Assembly: GCA_017408205.1 (NCBI GenBank)
Contig: JAFQVC010000009.1
Coordinates: 1-16,770, forward strand
Length of the DNA stretch: 16,770 nucleotides
Source of the DNA: Clostridia bacterium
GTDB taxonomy: Bacteria > Bacillota > Clostridia > Monoglobales > Firm-18
Direction: 5' to 3'
Shown here: positions 5,500 to 13,952 of the stretch, piece by piece
How positions within the stretch are numbered: the stretch's first letter is position 1
Layout of the letters: the number at the start of each line of letters is the position of its first letter
Program-made: the position numbers and the translations under genes
The notes under the pieces: generated by a model
Seen by the model: only the letters and a program-made list of their open reading frames with translations
The model's database searches: none
Told to the model about the DNA's origin: nothing

Positions 5500-6266
5500 T
5501 TACAGTAATTTCTTACAACGTGTGCAATGGTAGAAATAAATTCGGAATTAGTGGGCCTACCTTTAGTTTTATCAATAAAGGGCTTAAAGTAATCCATATA
5601 AACTGTTGAATTACTTCTGTTCCAGGAAGTCTGAATGGCATTTCTTATAGCACGTTCAACATTCCAGGCAGAAGTGTTTGTGGCACGGGCGATATCGGGA
5701 TACAACAGTTTAGTTACGCTGCAAGCAACGGAAATGTCTTCTGTTGCCATTAATATTGCCCGTCTTAAGTAATCATAACCTTTAAGATGTGCAGGCACAC
5801 CAAGTTCACGAAGAATTTTAAACACCAGTTTTTCAGGGTCTGAATACACTTCGGCATTTTCCTCTATGGTATCGTCAAGTTGTGGATTGTTTTTTCTCAT
5901 TATCATTCTGCATCTGTCAAACAGGATGTCAAATCCGTAGTCCTTGTGCAAAAACAAATCAGCGCCGCTGTCCTGTAAAATCTGAAACAGTGACGGAAAC
6001 GGATGTGAACAAATAACGATAACCTTCGGTTTTTTCACAAGCTTCATTTCGTGTATTTTCTCCATTACGTTTGTTGCATCTTCTTCTAAAAGAAAGTTGT
6101 CCAAAAATACAACGTCAGGCAAAGTATCTTTAATAAGGGTAATTGCGTCTTTTGCATTATTGGCGCAACCAACCAGATGCAAATCCTCTGTTTTATTAGC
6201 CATACACTGAAAAGCGACGCAATAATCCGCATCGTCATCTATTAATGCAATATCAATAATCGACAT
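5496..6266 (-). CDS. Response regulator with Spo0A-type DNA-binding domain
   Basis: This encodes 256 residues from ATG at 6264-6266, with AAGGAG about 10 bases upstream. The receiver (about 1-125) has the acidic pocket DDD at 10-12, phosphoacceptor Asp56 in VVFLDNF, Ser87 and Lys108, so phosphorylation looks possible. The C-terminal domain (about 145-256) matches Spo0A strongly: LGVPAHLKGYDYLRRAI, LLYPDIARATNT, the recognition-helix region NVERAIRNAIQTSWNRSN, and RPTNSEFI. It should therefore bind 0A-box-like DNA. The receiver is atypical: the MP-H-x-DG region after the phospho-Asp in true Spo0A is replaced by LLEEDATN. The neighbours are repair genes, not spoIVB. I read it as a Spo0A paralogue or a diverged Spo0A, not proven to be the master sporulation regulator. 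Confidence 0.85.
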   Translation of the reverse strand: MSIIDIALIDDDADYCVAFQCMANKTEDLHLVGCANNAKDAITLIKDTLPDVVFLDNFLLEEDATNVMEKIHEMKLVKKPKVIVICSHPFPSLFQILQDSGADLFLHKDYGFDILFDRCRMIMRKNNPQLDDTIEENAEVYSDPEKLVFKILRELGVPAHLKGYDYLRRAILMATEDISVACSVTKLLYPDIARATNTSAWNVERAIRNAIQTSWNRSNSTVYMDYFKPFIDKTKGRPTNSEFISTIAHVVRNYCN

Positions 6267-6288
6267 ATTTTACCAACTCCTTGGGTTC

Positions 6289-6317
6289 AGTATAGCACAA
6301 TAATAATTACATTTCAA
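6289..6317 (-). promoter_or_regulatory. Promoter of the Spo0A-like regulator
   Basis: On the minus strand TTGAAA (6312-6317) is followed by a 17-base spacer and TATACT (6289-6294), with an extended -10 TGC just before it. The start site would be near 6282, about 16 bases upstream of the ATG, leaving a very short leader that carries the SD. It lies in the 78-bp gap after addA, where I see no terminator hairpin, so read-through from addA is also possible. Confidence 0.65.
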
Positions 6318-6344
6318 TAGTTTTTGGTAAATTTTTCCATTTTT

Positions 6345-9300
6345 TTACAATTTATACAAAATAGTTTCCTTTACTTTAACACCAAGTAACTTTTCAAGGC
6401 ACTTCTTGTAAATTTCTATCTGCCTGTCATACTGCTCGTTTATATTACCTGTTTTGTAATCGACAATAACAATGTCGCCATCTTCGTAAAAGAAGCAGTC
6501 AACAGTACCCTGAACAAGTATTTCCTCGTCGTTGTCAAAACCAATATCTTTTAAATTGATGCTTACGACGAAACTGTATTCGCGAAGTACCTTGTCTGAT
6601 TTTTTAATTCTGTCACCTATTGGTGAATTATAAAAATCGTAAATTCTGTCAACATCAACGACTTTTTGTTGCAAATCGGTGATAAGCCCGTCCGCAACCA
6701 TATTTTGAATCTGAGCATTTATAGCGTCAACTGAAGTGTTATTGTAATCAATATGGCTCATAACGAAGTGGATAAGAGAGCCGACCTGTGCTTTAGTGAA
6801 TTTTTTGTCTTTATCAACTGTAAATTGTTTTACAAAAGGAACACCATCGTTACCGCTTATCTCGGTAACAGACATTTTGGACTTAATCTGCGACAGTACC
6901 GCATGCTTGTATCTGTAAGACAAAAGTTCGTCAATCTCATCGCAGACGGTATTGTCTTTGTACTTATCATCAAAAGACGAAGAGTAACAGTTTAGCGGCT
7001 TCAACGCCTCCTCGTGTGAAATAATTTTAAACAGTTTATGATTTTCAACGCCCTGCATAATCCAGTCAAGGAAACAGCCGACACTCATTATTTCCCGTTC
7101 AATCACAGGCATCAGTGACAGTTTTTCAAGTTTATCCTGTGCCTTGGACGAACTTCCTATAATGCAGAGGTAATTTTTGGCTCTTGTTAATGCAACGTAT
7201 AAAACACGCATTTCTTCCGCCATATCTTTGTCAAGGCGCTTTTTAAGAATGGCGTTTTGCGGAAGGGAATTATAACGGAACGTTTTTTCAGGCACAACAT
7301 AGTTAAGACCTATGCCAAGTTCACCGTCAGTTACCGCAGGAACGTCATTCGATTGTTTTTTAAACCCGAACCCCTTACCGCTTCTTACCAGAAATACAAC
7401 AGGAAATTCAAGACCTTTACTTTTGTGTATGGTCATAATTCTGACGGCGTTTTTAAAGCCCGAAGTGTCTCTGGCACTTTTGTACTGACCATTACCGTCA
7501 GCCATAGATTTAATGTAAGTAATGTACTGAAATACTGATTTTCGCTCATTCTTTTCAAACTGTGCAGCCCTTGTAATCAAAAGGCGTAAATTTGCCATTC
7601 TCTGCTGACCTGCAGGAAGCAAACCGACAAACGAATAGTAACCTGTGTCGGTAATTATTTTATTTATAAGAAACTCAAGATTTTCAGTTTTTGAAAGTTT
7701 TATAAAAGTGTTTACTGTTTTTACAAACTCAACCGCTTTTGGATTTTTACTTAAAAATACAGCATTATAAAACTTACAGTTTTTATGTTCAAGTTTAATT
7801 TCTGCAAGTTCGTTGTCTGTAAAACCGAACATAGGACTTCTCATAACGGAAAGCATAGGTATATCCTGATAAGGATTGTCTATAAGTTGCAGAAAAGACA
7901 AAACTGTGGAAATCTCAATTGCAGACAGATAACTTTCCGTTTCTTCACATACAGAAGAAATACCAAACATTGACAGTTCCCTCATAATGGAAGTTGCGGT
8001 ATCGCCTTTTACGGAGCGGGCAAGAATCGCTATGTCGCTGTACTTTACAGGACGAAGTTCATTGGTATCACTGTCAACTATAAGCGGTTTATCCACTTCA
8101 ACCATAGTAACGATTTTTTTTGCAATAAAGTAATCTTCCGTTTCATAATCTGTTTTCCTGTCAGGGTTGTCAATAACGCAGATTTCAACTGGCAAATCAG
8201 TAACTTGCTTTTTATTACTGTAAACTAATTTCTGGTCGTCGGTGTAATTAACGCCACCCGTTTTTTCCGTCATTATTTTCTCAAAAATACCGTTGATAAA
8301 AGAAAGGATATTTTCGGAACTTCTGAAGTTGTTGCTTAATGAAATTTTCATACCATCGGGAGAAATCTCGTCTTTATAACTCAAATATCTATTGACAAAA
8401 CTGTCGGGAAGGGCGTTTAAAAAACCGTAAATGCTTTGCTTTACGTCGCCAACCATAAATAAATTATTTCCCTTTGAAATATTTTCAAATATTGCTACGT
8501 TTACTTCGTTGGTATCCTGAAACTCATCAATTAAAATTTCGTGATATTTGTTTTTAAGTTCCCCCGCAATTTCATCATTTGAAAGTAGCTTGTCAAGGGT
8601 TAAATGCAACAAATCATCAAAGTCATAACAGTTGTTTGAAACTTTGTAATCGCTGTAAAATTCACCGTACCAAAGCACAAGTTTTCTTATTAAATCAACA
8701 GTTCCGAACTGGTTGTTAAGTTCTTTTGTTGCGTCTTCCGATTTAAAGGGAACATAATTTGCAAACCCACCAACGATATTTTTAATTTTTTTACGGCACT
8801 CTTTTACAATGTCTGCAAATCTGTCATCACAGTCTTTTGTTTTTTTGGGCATAGTTTCAAACGTAATATTAAGCCCGAAGTCATAAAGTTCGTTCCAGTT
8901 AAGTTTTTTGTCAAATACAAACTTCTGTTTTTCCTGTGTAAGGAAATCATAATAACTTGTTATACCGCCCAAATCAGAAAGGTCGATAGCCGTATCGTAA
9001 TATTTTTGTATATCTGAAAGTTCGGAATTTATCATATCAACTATATATTCCGCCACAACGGTATCAGAAAATTTTCCGCTGTAAGTGTCAGCACAAAAGT
9101 CAAGCCACTCCTTTGGGTTTGCCTTGCACATACTGTACTTATGAATGTCAATTATCATATTCTTAAGTTTGGTATCGTCAAATCTGCCGCCGTGACAGTA
9201 CAAAAGATTGTTCATACCGTCTTCATCCTGACTAAAGCCCTTTTCAATACTTAATCGTGCACAGTCTGCCTGTGCTTCACCCATAACAATTTCATCAATT

Positions 9301-9677
9301 ATGGAAAAATCAGGGCTTATACCAATTTTATAAAAGTTGTCTTTTAACAAATTCTGACAAAATGAATGAATGGTTGAAATCTGTGTCTGGGAAAGACGGT
9401 CAAGTTGGTCTCTGTAAAAACCGTTATCGGGATTTTCGTTAATAAGGCGCGATAACGCTTTGTAAATTCTTGTTTTCATTTCTGCCGCAGCAGCGGTAGT
9501 GAATGTAACAATGAGTAACTTGTCCGCAGGTACGGGCTTATCGGGATTGGTAATAATTTTAATTACCCTTTCAACCAGAACCGCAGTTTTGCCAGACCCC
9601 GCTGCAGCCGAAACTAAAATATTTGAACCGGAGGAGATCATTGCCTTTAATTGATTATCTGTCCATTTCATTGACAT
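6345..9677 (-). CDS. addA: ATP-dependent helicase/nuclease subunit A (AddA)
   Basis: This encodes 1110 residues. AddA is the UvrD-type 3'-5' helicase and nuclease subunit of AddAB, which resects double-strand breaks for RecA. Superfamily 1 motifs appear in order: Walker A AAAGSGKT at 24-31; TFTTAAAAEMK; STIHSFC; DEFQDTN near 385; VGDVKQSIYGF; NNFRSS; TIHKSKGLEFPVVF; and YVALTRAKN near 826. The C-terminal RecB-family nuclease has a His in GSLIHFVMSH, Asp in GTVDCFF and DYKTGN near 1072. All expected catalytic residues are seen. It is slightly shorter than B. subtilis AddA (about 1230). The start ATG at 9675-9677 lies inside the end of addB (23-bp overlap), with AAGGAGG upstream; a second in-frame ATG two codons on is an alternative start. 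The overlap implies coupled translation. Confidence 0.96.
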   Translation of the reverse strand: MSMKWTDNQLKAMISSGSNILVSAAAGSGKTAVLVERVIKIITNPDKPVPADKLLIVTFTTAAAAEMKTRIYKALSRLINENPDNGFYRDQLDRLSQTQISTIHSFCQNLLKDNFYKIGISPDFSIIDEIVMGEAQADCARLSIEKGFSQDEDGMNNLLYCHGGRFDDTKLKNMIIDIHKYSMCKANPKEWLDFCADTYSGKFSDTVVAEYIVDMINSELSDIQKYYDTAIDLSDLGGITSYYDFLTQEKQKFVFDKKLNWNELYDFGLNITFETMPKKTKDCDDRFADIVKECRKKIKNIVGGFANYVPFKSEDATKELNNQFGTVDLIRKLVLWYGEFYSDYKVSNNCYDFDDLLHLTLDKLLSNDEIAGELKNKYHEILIDEFQDTNEVNVAIFENISKGNNLFMVGDVKQSIYGFLNALPDSFVNRYLSYKDEISPDGMKISLSNNFRSSENILSFINGIFEKIMTEKTGGVNYTDDQKLVYSNKKQVTDLPVEICVIDNPDRKTDYETEDYFIAKKIVTMVEVDKPLIVDSDTNELRPVKYSDIAILARSVKGDTATSIMRELSMFGISSVCEETESYLSAIEISTVLSFLQLIDNPYQDIPMLSVMRSPMFGFTDNELAEIKLEHKNCKFYNAVFLSKNPKAVEFVKTVNTFIKLSKTENLEFLINKIITDTGYYSFVGLLPAGQQRMANLRLLITRAAQFEKNERKSVFQYITYIKSMADGNGQYKSARDTSGFKNAVRIMTIHKSKGLEFPVVFLVRSGKGFGFKKQSNDVPAVTDGELGIGLNYVVPEKTFRYNSLPQNAILKKRLDKDMAEEMRVLYVALTRAKNYLCIIGSSSKAQDKLEKLSLMPVIEREIMSVGCFLDWIMQGVENHKLFKIISHEEALKPLNCYSSSFDDKYKDNTVCDEIDELLSYRYKHAVLSQIKSKMSVTEISGNDGVPFVKQFTVDKDKKFTKAQVGSLIHFVMSHIDYNNTSVDAINAQIQNMVADGLITDLQQKVVDVDRIYDFYNSPIGDRIKKSDKVLREYSFVVSINLKDIGFDNDEEILVQGTVDCFFYEDGDIVIVDYKTGNINEQYDRQIEIYKKCLEKLLGVKVKETILYKL

Positions 9678-12600
9678 AATTTATATACTCCTCCTTACTT
9701 ATTTTATTTATAATTCTGTATTTGTTATCAAAGCAACTGTCAAAAGTGCAGACAGACATATAGTCGCAAAGATTACACCAGGGATTTCCTCCTACGTTGG
9801 CAGGGGATATCTCTATTTTACCAGACATAATTTCCGCAACAGTTGATTTGATTTTTTTGTACGCATTTTTGCACATAATTTCAATATCTTTTCTGGAAAC
9901 ATCGGGCTTAACAGCAAAAGTGTCACCCAGTGCACCGCAGGATACCTGCTCGTCTGCAACAATGCCCTTCATTTTAAGAGCATCTCTTATCTTTTCTTTA
10001 ATTTGCTGTTCGTTGTCTGTTCTGTTTCCCGAAATAATCGGATAATCTATCTTATAGTACAAAATTGCAGCAGGTACAGTTACCACTTTGGTTTTTTCAG
10101 TTAAAAATCTGCATATTGCATCAATATAGACGGGAAGTTGTATCTGAATACCGTATAATGCCTTTGCAAAATCTACGTCTTTATTACCTGTTTTGTAGTC
10201 AACAACGTTAATGTAATTGACATCATCCGTCATATACATATCAACTCTGTCAATTTTACCAGTAAAATGTGCAACTGTGCCATCGTCGAGAGTAATATCA
10301 ATTTCGGGGAATTCGCTGTCTTTTCCTCCAAAGGCAACCTCACTTCCGTACATTTCAAATTTACTGTTTTTGTAAAATTCCGTAATGTTCCAAAGTACTC
10401 CCTTTAAAATTCCCGAAATTTTTTTAACCATCGTACTGCCCTGCAAACTGTCATAAAAAGTTTCACCCATAATTTCTTTCACGGTATCATGGGTAAGTTT
10501 TGCTGCCATTTCATCACAAACGGATTTTGTGACAGATTCAAAGTTTTGTACCTTGCAGTAATTTGTGTAATTTTCAATAACGCTGTGCATAATTGTACCA
10601 ATATCCAGATTTAATGCGGCATTTTCTTTTCTTGCTCTCGCTTTTAATCCGTACCTTAAGAAATAAGAATAGGGACAGTTGTTAAACAATTCAATCTTTG
10701 AAATACTGAAATACGGAGTATCGCCGTAAAGCCCGTTTACTATATCGTTCCTTAATTGTTCAGGATTGTTGGTGAACTTGCGTGCATTTAGTATTACGTT
10801 ATATTTTTCAGGCATATTTTCTTTAAACCATAATTCAATATCCTTGTTTTCTTTCGCAATAATTCTGTTAAACGTTGGAACTACCGCATCCGCAACCGCA
10901 TCATTTTTACAAACAGTAATTTCAGGAAAAATGTCTGTCAGATTATTAAACACCCTTGATTTATTAAGGGAATTTCCGTCAAAATCGTTCAAACTGTAAG
11001 AAAGGTATAATTTTTGCGATGGCGATGTCAATACGGAATACAAAAGAAAACTTTCCGCTCTTTGTTTTATTACTGTTGTGTCGGGAGCATCAAACCCCGC
11101 CTTTTCAAGTTCTTCCTTATCCGTTTCCGAGATTAATCCGTCGTTAATGTAACCCTTGGGCATAACACCCTCGTTAATTCCAATAACAAAAACAATCTTT
11201 TTTTCCTCTTTAAACAAATCCGCTTCGCTTACGGTTACGCAGTCAAGTGACGGGGGGACCTGACCTGCATCGCAACCCGAAAGTCCGGATTTTAATATTT
11301 CAAAATATTTTTCCACCGTTGTGGGCTGTTCCCCGAAAACACTGCACATATTGTTTATAACATCAACCAAAATGTTGCAAACGGTAATGTACTGCTTCCC
11401 TTTTTGCAAATCATCAGTATTATTGTATTTAACATAAACGTATTTTTCAATATTAAGGTCATTTAAAATATTAATAAACGCCTCTGAAATCTTTACAAAG
11501 GTCTTTCTGCCCGATAACTGTTCTTTGAATTTATAAATAACGTCAGTTAACTTGTGATAATTCTCTTTAAGATACGAAAACTCGCCATCCGACAAATCCG
11601 CCTGATAAGTAAATTGCTTTTGCCACTTTTTCTCATTACTTCCCGTTGCGATAATATAGTTTTCCATTATCCAGCAAAGTTTTCTGTCATTATGAAAATC
11701 AGATTTAATAAAGTTTATCAGGGAATTCTGTGAAAAGTTGTTTATTATAACTTCAAAAGGTGTAAGTAAATCACTTATAAGGGGATGCTTTGTGCAGTTT
11801 ACCGCTTCACTTAAAAACACAGGAATTTCGTAATCCGAAAACACTTTTTTAATCAGAGAGTTATATGCGTCCCTGTCTCTGTGCACAACAGCAAAATCAT
11901 TGTATTTGTAGCCAAAATCACGTGCAAGACGGTAAATTTCAGATGCAACAAAAGAAATCTCATCATAATAATCGTCTGCTTTATAAAGTCCGATATTCTC
12001 TGTCTTTTCACCATACGGCCTGACAGGATAACGAAACAGATTGTTATTAAGATAAAGAAGTTCATTGTTATTGTATCTGGTTACATCGCCAAGATAAACA
12101 TTAGGCATAACCTCAACATTATTTTTGTATGCAAGTTTATACATTTTGTCTGCAACGGTAATGCCCCTGAAAAATATACTGTTATCGTTGTTAAGATTGT
12201 CTGTAACGCAGGTAACGTAAATATTTTCAGCAACACTCATAAGTGCCTCTATAACCTGCTCCTGTGCCTTTGTGAAACCGTTAAAACCGTCAATTATTAC
12301 TGTATATCCTTTAAAAATATTAAATTTAAATATCTTTTCAGAAAGTAACGGAAGACAGTCGCTTGTGTCAAAATAACCGTCTTTAAATTCCGAATTGTAT
12401 TTTTCGTACAAAAAAGCAATGTCCGTAAGTTTAAGTTTAGAAATCATATTACTGCAATCTGACGCAACAAAGCGTAAATCAGCGGGGGTAACACAACTTG
12501 CCTTTAAAGAATTAATCGCATCAAGAAGATGACCTGCAAAATTAAGTTCATCTTCATAGGCACGAAGTACAGACAACTCTTTGGCGTGCTTTATAAGAAG

Positions 12601-12870
12601 TTTTTTAATAATCATACATTTTGTGCTGTTATCAATAAAATTGCACAAAACCGGACCGTATTTTGAAAAAACAGAGAGAGCAAGACGGGAAAAACCCGTA
12701 ACAGTAACATTACCGCCCAGATTGTTTTTTGCAACTTCTTTTTCAGCGCTTAAGCAAATATGTTCGGGCGTTATAAATAAAACATTATTGTCGGCTGATT
12801 TTTTAATAATGTCAAAACAATATTTTGTTTTTCCGCTTCCCGGCAGTCCGTAAATTATACCAATAGCCAT
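9655..12870 (-). CDS. addB: ATP-dependent helicase/nuclease subunit B (AddB)
   Basis: This encodes 1071 residues from ATG at 12868-12870, with a GGGGGAAGGA SD. AddB is the partner of AddA; in known AddAB its helicase fold is inactive as a motor and scans for Chi, and it carries a second nuclease. Visible features are Walker A GLPGSGKT at 8-15; the AddB-typical FVIGINEGVMPKG region; ISKIELFNNCPYSYFLRYG (first Fe-S cysteine near 731); the nuclease signature GKIDRVDMY followed by VVDYKTGN near 891; and the C-terminal CNLCDYMSVC near 1035, which completes the four-Cys [4Fe-4S] site. Length is close to the roughly 1160 of B. subtilis AddB. It is the first gene of the addBA pair. It starts only about 15 bases after the spoVG terminator, and no obvious promoter is visible between them. 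Confidence 0.95.
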   Translation of the reverse strand: MAIGIIYGLPGSGKTKYCFDIIKKSADNNVLFITPEHICLSAEKEVAKNNLGGNVTVTGFSRLALSVFSKYGPVLCNFIDNSTKCMIIKKLLIKHAKELSVLRAYEDELNFAGHLLDAINSLKASCVTPADLRFVASDCSNMISKLKLTDIAFLYEKYNSEFKDGYFDTSDCLPLLSEKIFKFNIFKGYTVIIDGFNGFTKAQEQVIEALMSVAENIYVTCVTDNLNNDNSIFFRGITVADKMYKLAYKNNVEVMPNVYLGDVTRYNNNELLYLNNNLFRYPVRPYGEKTENIGLYKADDYYDEISFVASEIYRLARDFGYKYNDFAVVHRDRDAYNSLIKKVFSDYEIPVFLSEAVNCTKHPLISDLLTPFEVIINNFSQNSLINFIKSDFHNDRKLCWIMENYIIATGSNEKKWQKQFTYQADLSDGEFSYLKENYHKLTDVIYKFKEQLSGRKTFVKISEAFINILNDLNIEKYVYVKYNNTDDLQKGKQYITVCNILVDVINNMCSVFGEQPTTVEKYFEILKSGLSGCDAGQVPPSLDCVTVSEADLFKEEKKIVFVIGINEGVMPKGYINDGLISETDKEELEKAGFDAPDTTVIKQRAESFLLYSVLTSPSQKLYLSYSLNDFDGNSLNKSRVFNNLTDIFPEITVCKNDAVADAVVPTFNRIIAKENKDIELWFKENMPEKYNVILNARKFTNNPEQLRNDIVNGLYGDTPYFSISKIELFNNCPYSYFLRYGLKARARKENAALNLDIGTIMHSVIENYTNYCKVQNFESVTKSVCDEMAAKLTHDTVKEIMGETFYDSLQGSTMVKKISGILKGVLWNITEFYKNSKFEMYGSEVAFGGKDSEFPEIDITLDDGTVAHFTGKIDRVDMYMTDDVNYINVVDYKTGNKDVDFAKALYGIQIQLPVYIDAICRFLTEKTKVVTVPAAILYYKIDYPIISGNRTDNEQQIKEKIRDALKMKGIVADEQVSCGALGDTFAVKPDVSRKDIEIMCKNAYKKIKSTVAEIMSGKIEISPANVGGNPWCNLCDYMSVCTFDSCFDNKYRIINKISKEEYINYVNEMDR

Positions 12871-12885
12871 TAATCCTTCCCCCTG

Positions 12886-12921
12886 AAAAACAAAAAGGAA
12901 TTACCGACGGCAATTCCTTTT
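12886..12921 (-). terminator. Intrinsic terminator after spoVG
   Basis: On the minus strand the arm AAAAGGAATT (12912-12921) pairs perfectly with AATTCCTTTT (12893-12902). The 9-base middle GCCGTCGGT can add three more pairs. A T-rich run follows (TTTTTGTTTTT including the end of the stem, down to 12886). It begins 28 bases after the spoVG stop. Reading-strand orientation and T-tract support spoVG termination, perhaps partial, since addB follows immediately. Confidence 0.8.
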
Positions 12922-12949
12922 ATAATTATTATCCGAGCCAATGCGCGTC

Positions 12950-13237
12950 TTATTCGCTGTCAGCAGTAACTTCGGGCTCAGCATCTTTTACTTCAAGATA
13001 CTTGTCAATAATTGATTGTTGAATAGACTCACGCATTTCTGCGTTGATTGGATGAGCGATGTCTTTAAACTCACCATCAGGAGTCTTTCTGCTCGGCATA
13101 GCAACAAACAATTTGTCCTGTCCTTCAATTACCTTAATGTCATGAACCACGAAGCAATCATCAAATGTAACAGATACTACTGCTTTCATTCGACCTTCCG
13201 CATTTATTTTACGAACTCTGATATCAGTAATATTCAT
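12950..13237 (-). CDS. spoVG: Septation / DNA-binding regulator SpoVG
   Basis: This encodes 95 residues from ATG at 13235-13237, with AAAGGTGG about 10 bases upstream. An in-frame ATG seven codons earlier contains the SD and is rejected. The start [19 protein letters not shown] and the core [31 protein letters not shown] are nearly textbook SpoVG. The tail is acidic ([10 protein letters not shown]). SpoVG is a small, conserved nucleic-acid-binding protein. It affects septum formation and spore cortex in Bacillus and global gene expression in non-sporulating Firmicutes and Borrelia. It is apparently monocistronic here, with its own promoter and terminator. Its presence does not by itself prove sporulation. 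Confidence 0.97.
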   Translation of the reverse strand: MNITDIRVRKINAEGRMKAVVSVTFDDCFVVHDIKVIEGQDKLFVAMPSRKTPDGEFKDIAHPINAEMRESIQQSIIDKYLEVKDAEPEVTADSE

Positions 13238-13276
13238 AGCAAACTTTCCACCTTTCACGAAAATTCATTTATACAT

Positions 13277-13291
13277 ATAGTTTACAACTAT
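13277..13291. promoter_or_regulatory. Short palindrome over the spoVG -10
   Basis: The plus-strand ATAGTTTACAACTAT has inverted 6-bp arms around 3 bases. It overlaps the predicted -10 element (13279-13284) of spoVG and could be an operator. It is short and AT-rich, so chance is a real alternative. Confidence 0.3.
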
Positions 13292-13307
13292 TTTCACAAA
13301 AAATCAA
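13279..13307 (-). promoter_or_regulatory. Probable spoVG promoter
   Basis: On the minus strand TTGATT (13302-13307), a 17-base spacer and TAAACT (13279-13284) form a fair sigma-A-type promoter, with a start site near 13272. I do not see a clear sigma-H-type promoter, the type known for B. subtilis spoVG. The rest of the AT-rich gap up to pgsA (13308-13387) shows no hairpin I would call a terminator. Confidence 0.45.
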
Positions 13308-13387
13308 CAAATTTTTAATTTTTATATGAAAAATATGCACAAAAATATGGTGTAAAAACTATGAATTATAATTAAATGAAAAATTTA

Positions 13388-13933
13388 CTAACGAGAAACT
13401 TTTTCGGTTTTATTCTTCTGTATATTTAAAAATTGTATAAAATAGTTTATAAATGCCAGAAGACTGAATCCCAAAGCCGTAACAATTATTACAAGTTTAA
13501 CATTGTCGTGCATAATACCGCCAAACAATATAAGCAGATAAAATGAAAGATAAATTACAAAAGTAGCAACCTTTCCGTACCATTTCGCGTGGATAACAAT
13601 ATCATCATCGGCATACAGTTTGACGCCACCTATAATCATAAAAACTTCTTTTAATACCAGAAATCCAAAAACTATCCACATCAGTTCAAAACCGTTGTAT
13701 GCAATACAAAACGACACAACAATCTGTGTAAGTTTGTCCGCAAGAGGGTCTAAAAGTGCGCCTGTCTTGGTTATAAGATTAAATTTTCTTGCAATAAAAC
13801 CGTCTAAAAAATCAGTAAAGCCCGATGCAAGAAGCAAAATAATCGCACCGACAACATCACCTATTAAAAAACGCCAGGTAAAAAACGGTATAATTACTAT
13901 TCGCAATAATGTTAATATGTTTGGTAAATTCAC
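13388..13933 (-). CDS. pgsA: CDP-diacylglycerol-glycerol-3-phosphate 3-phosphatidyltransferase
   Basis: This encodes 181 residues. The start is GTG at 13931-13933, with GAGG 7 bases upstream. PgsA makes phosphatidylglycerol phosphate from CDP-diacylglycerol and glycerol 3-phosphate in the membrane. The CDP-alcohol phosphatidyltransferase signature is complete: Asp44-Gly45-x2-Ala48-Arg49-x8-Gly58-x3-Asp62-x3-Asp66, preceded by Asp41. The start MNLPNILTLLRI is typical of PgsA. Hydrophobic segments at about 8-38, 72-98 and 116-175 fit a six-helix membrane enzyme. It lies 19 bp after pfkA and is probably cotranscribed with it. A cardiolipin-type or other CDP-alcohol transferase is possible, but the N-terminus and length favour PgsA. 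Confidence 0.93.
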   Translation of the reverse strand: MNLPNILTLLRIVIIPFFTWRFLIGDVVGAIILLLASGFTDFLDGFIARKFNLITKTGALLDPLADKLTQIVVSFCIAYNGFELMWIVFGFLVLKEVFMIIGGVKLYADDDIVIHAKWYGKVATFVIYLSFYLLILFGGIMHDNVKLVIIVTALGFSLLAFINYFIQFLNIQKNKTEKVSR

Positions 13934-13952
13934 AATAAAACCTCAATTTCTT

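Noticed and set aside
5496..6266. Naming the response regulator spo0A outright
   Set aside because: The C-terminal domain fits, but the receiver and the gene neighbourhood do not match canonical spo0A; whether a second copy exists cannot be seen here.
11881..12348. A 155-codon open frame on the plus strand
   Set aside because: It lies wholly antisense inside addB, has no ribosome binding site and a low-complexity Ile/Lys/Cys-rich translation; it is a shadow of the real gene.
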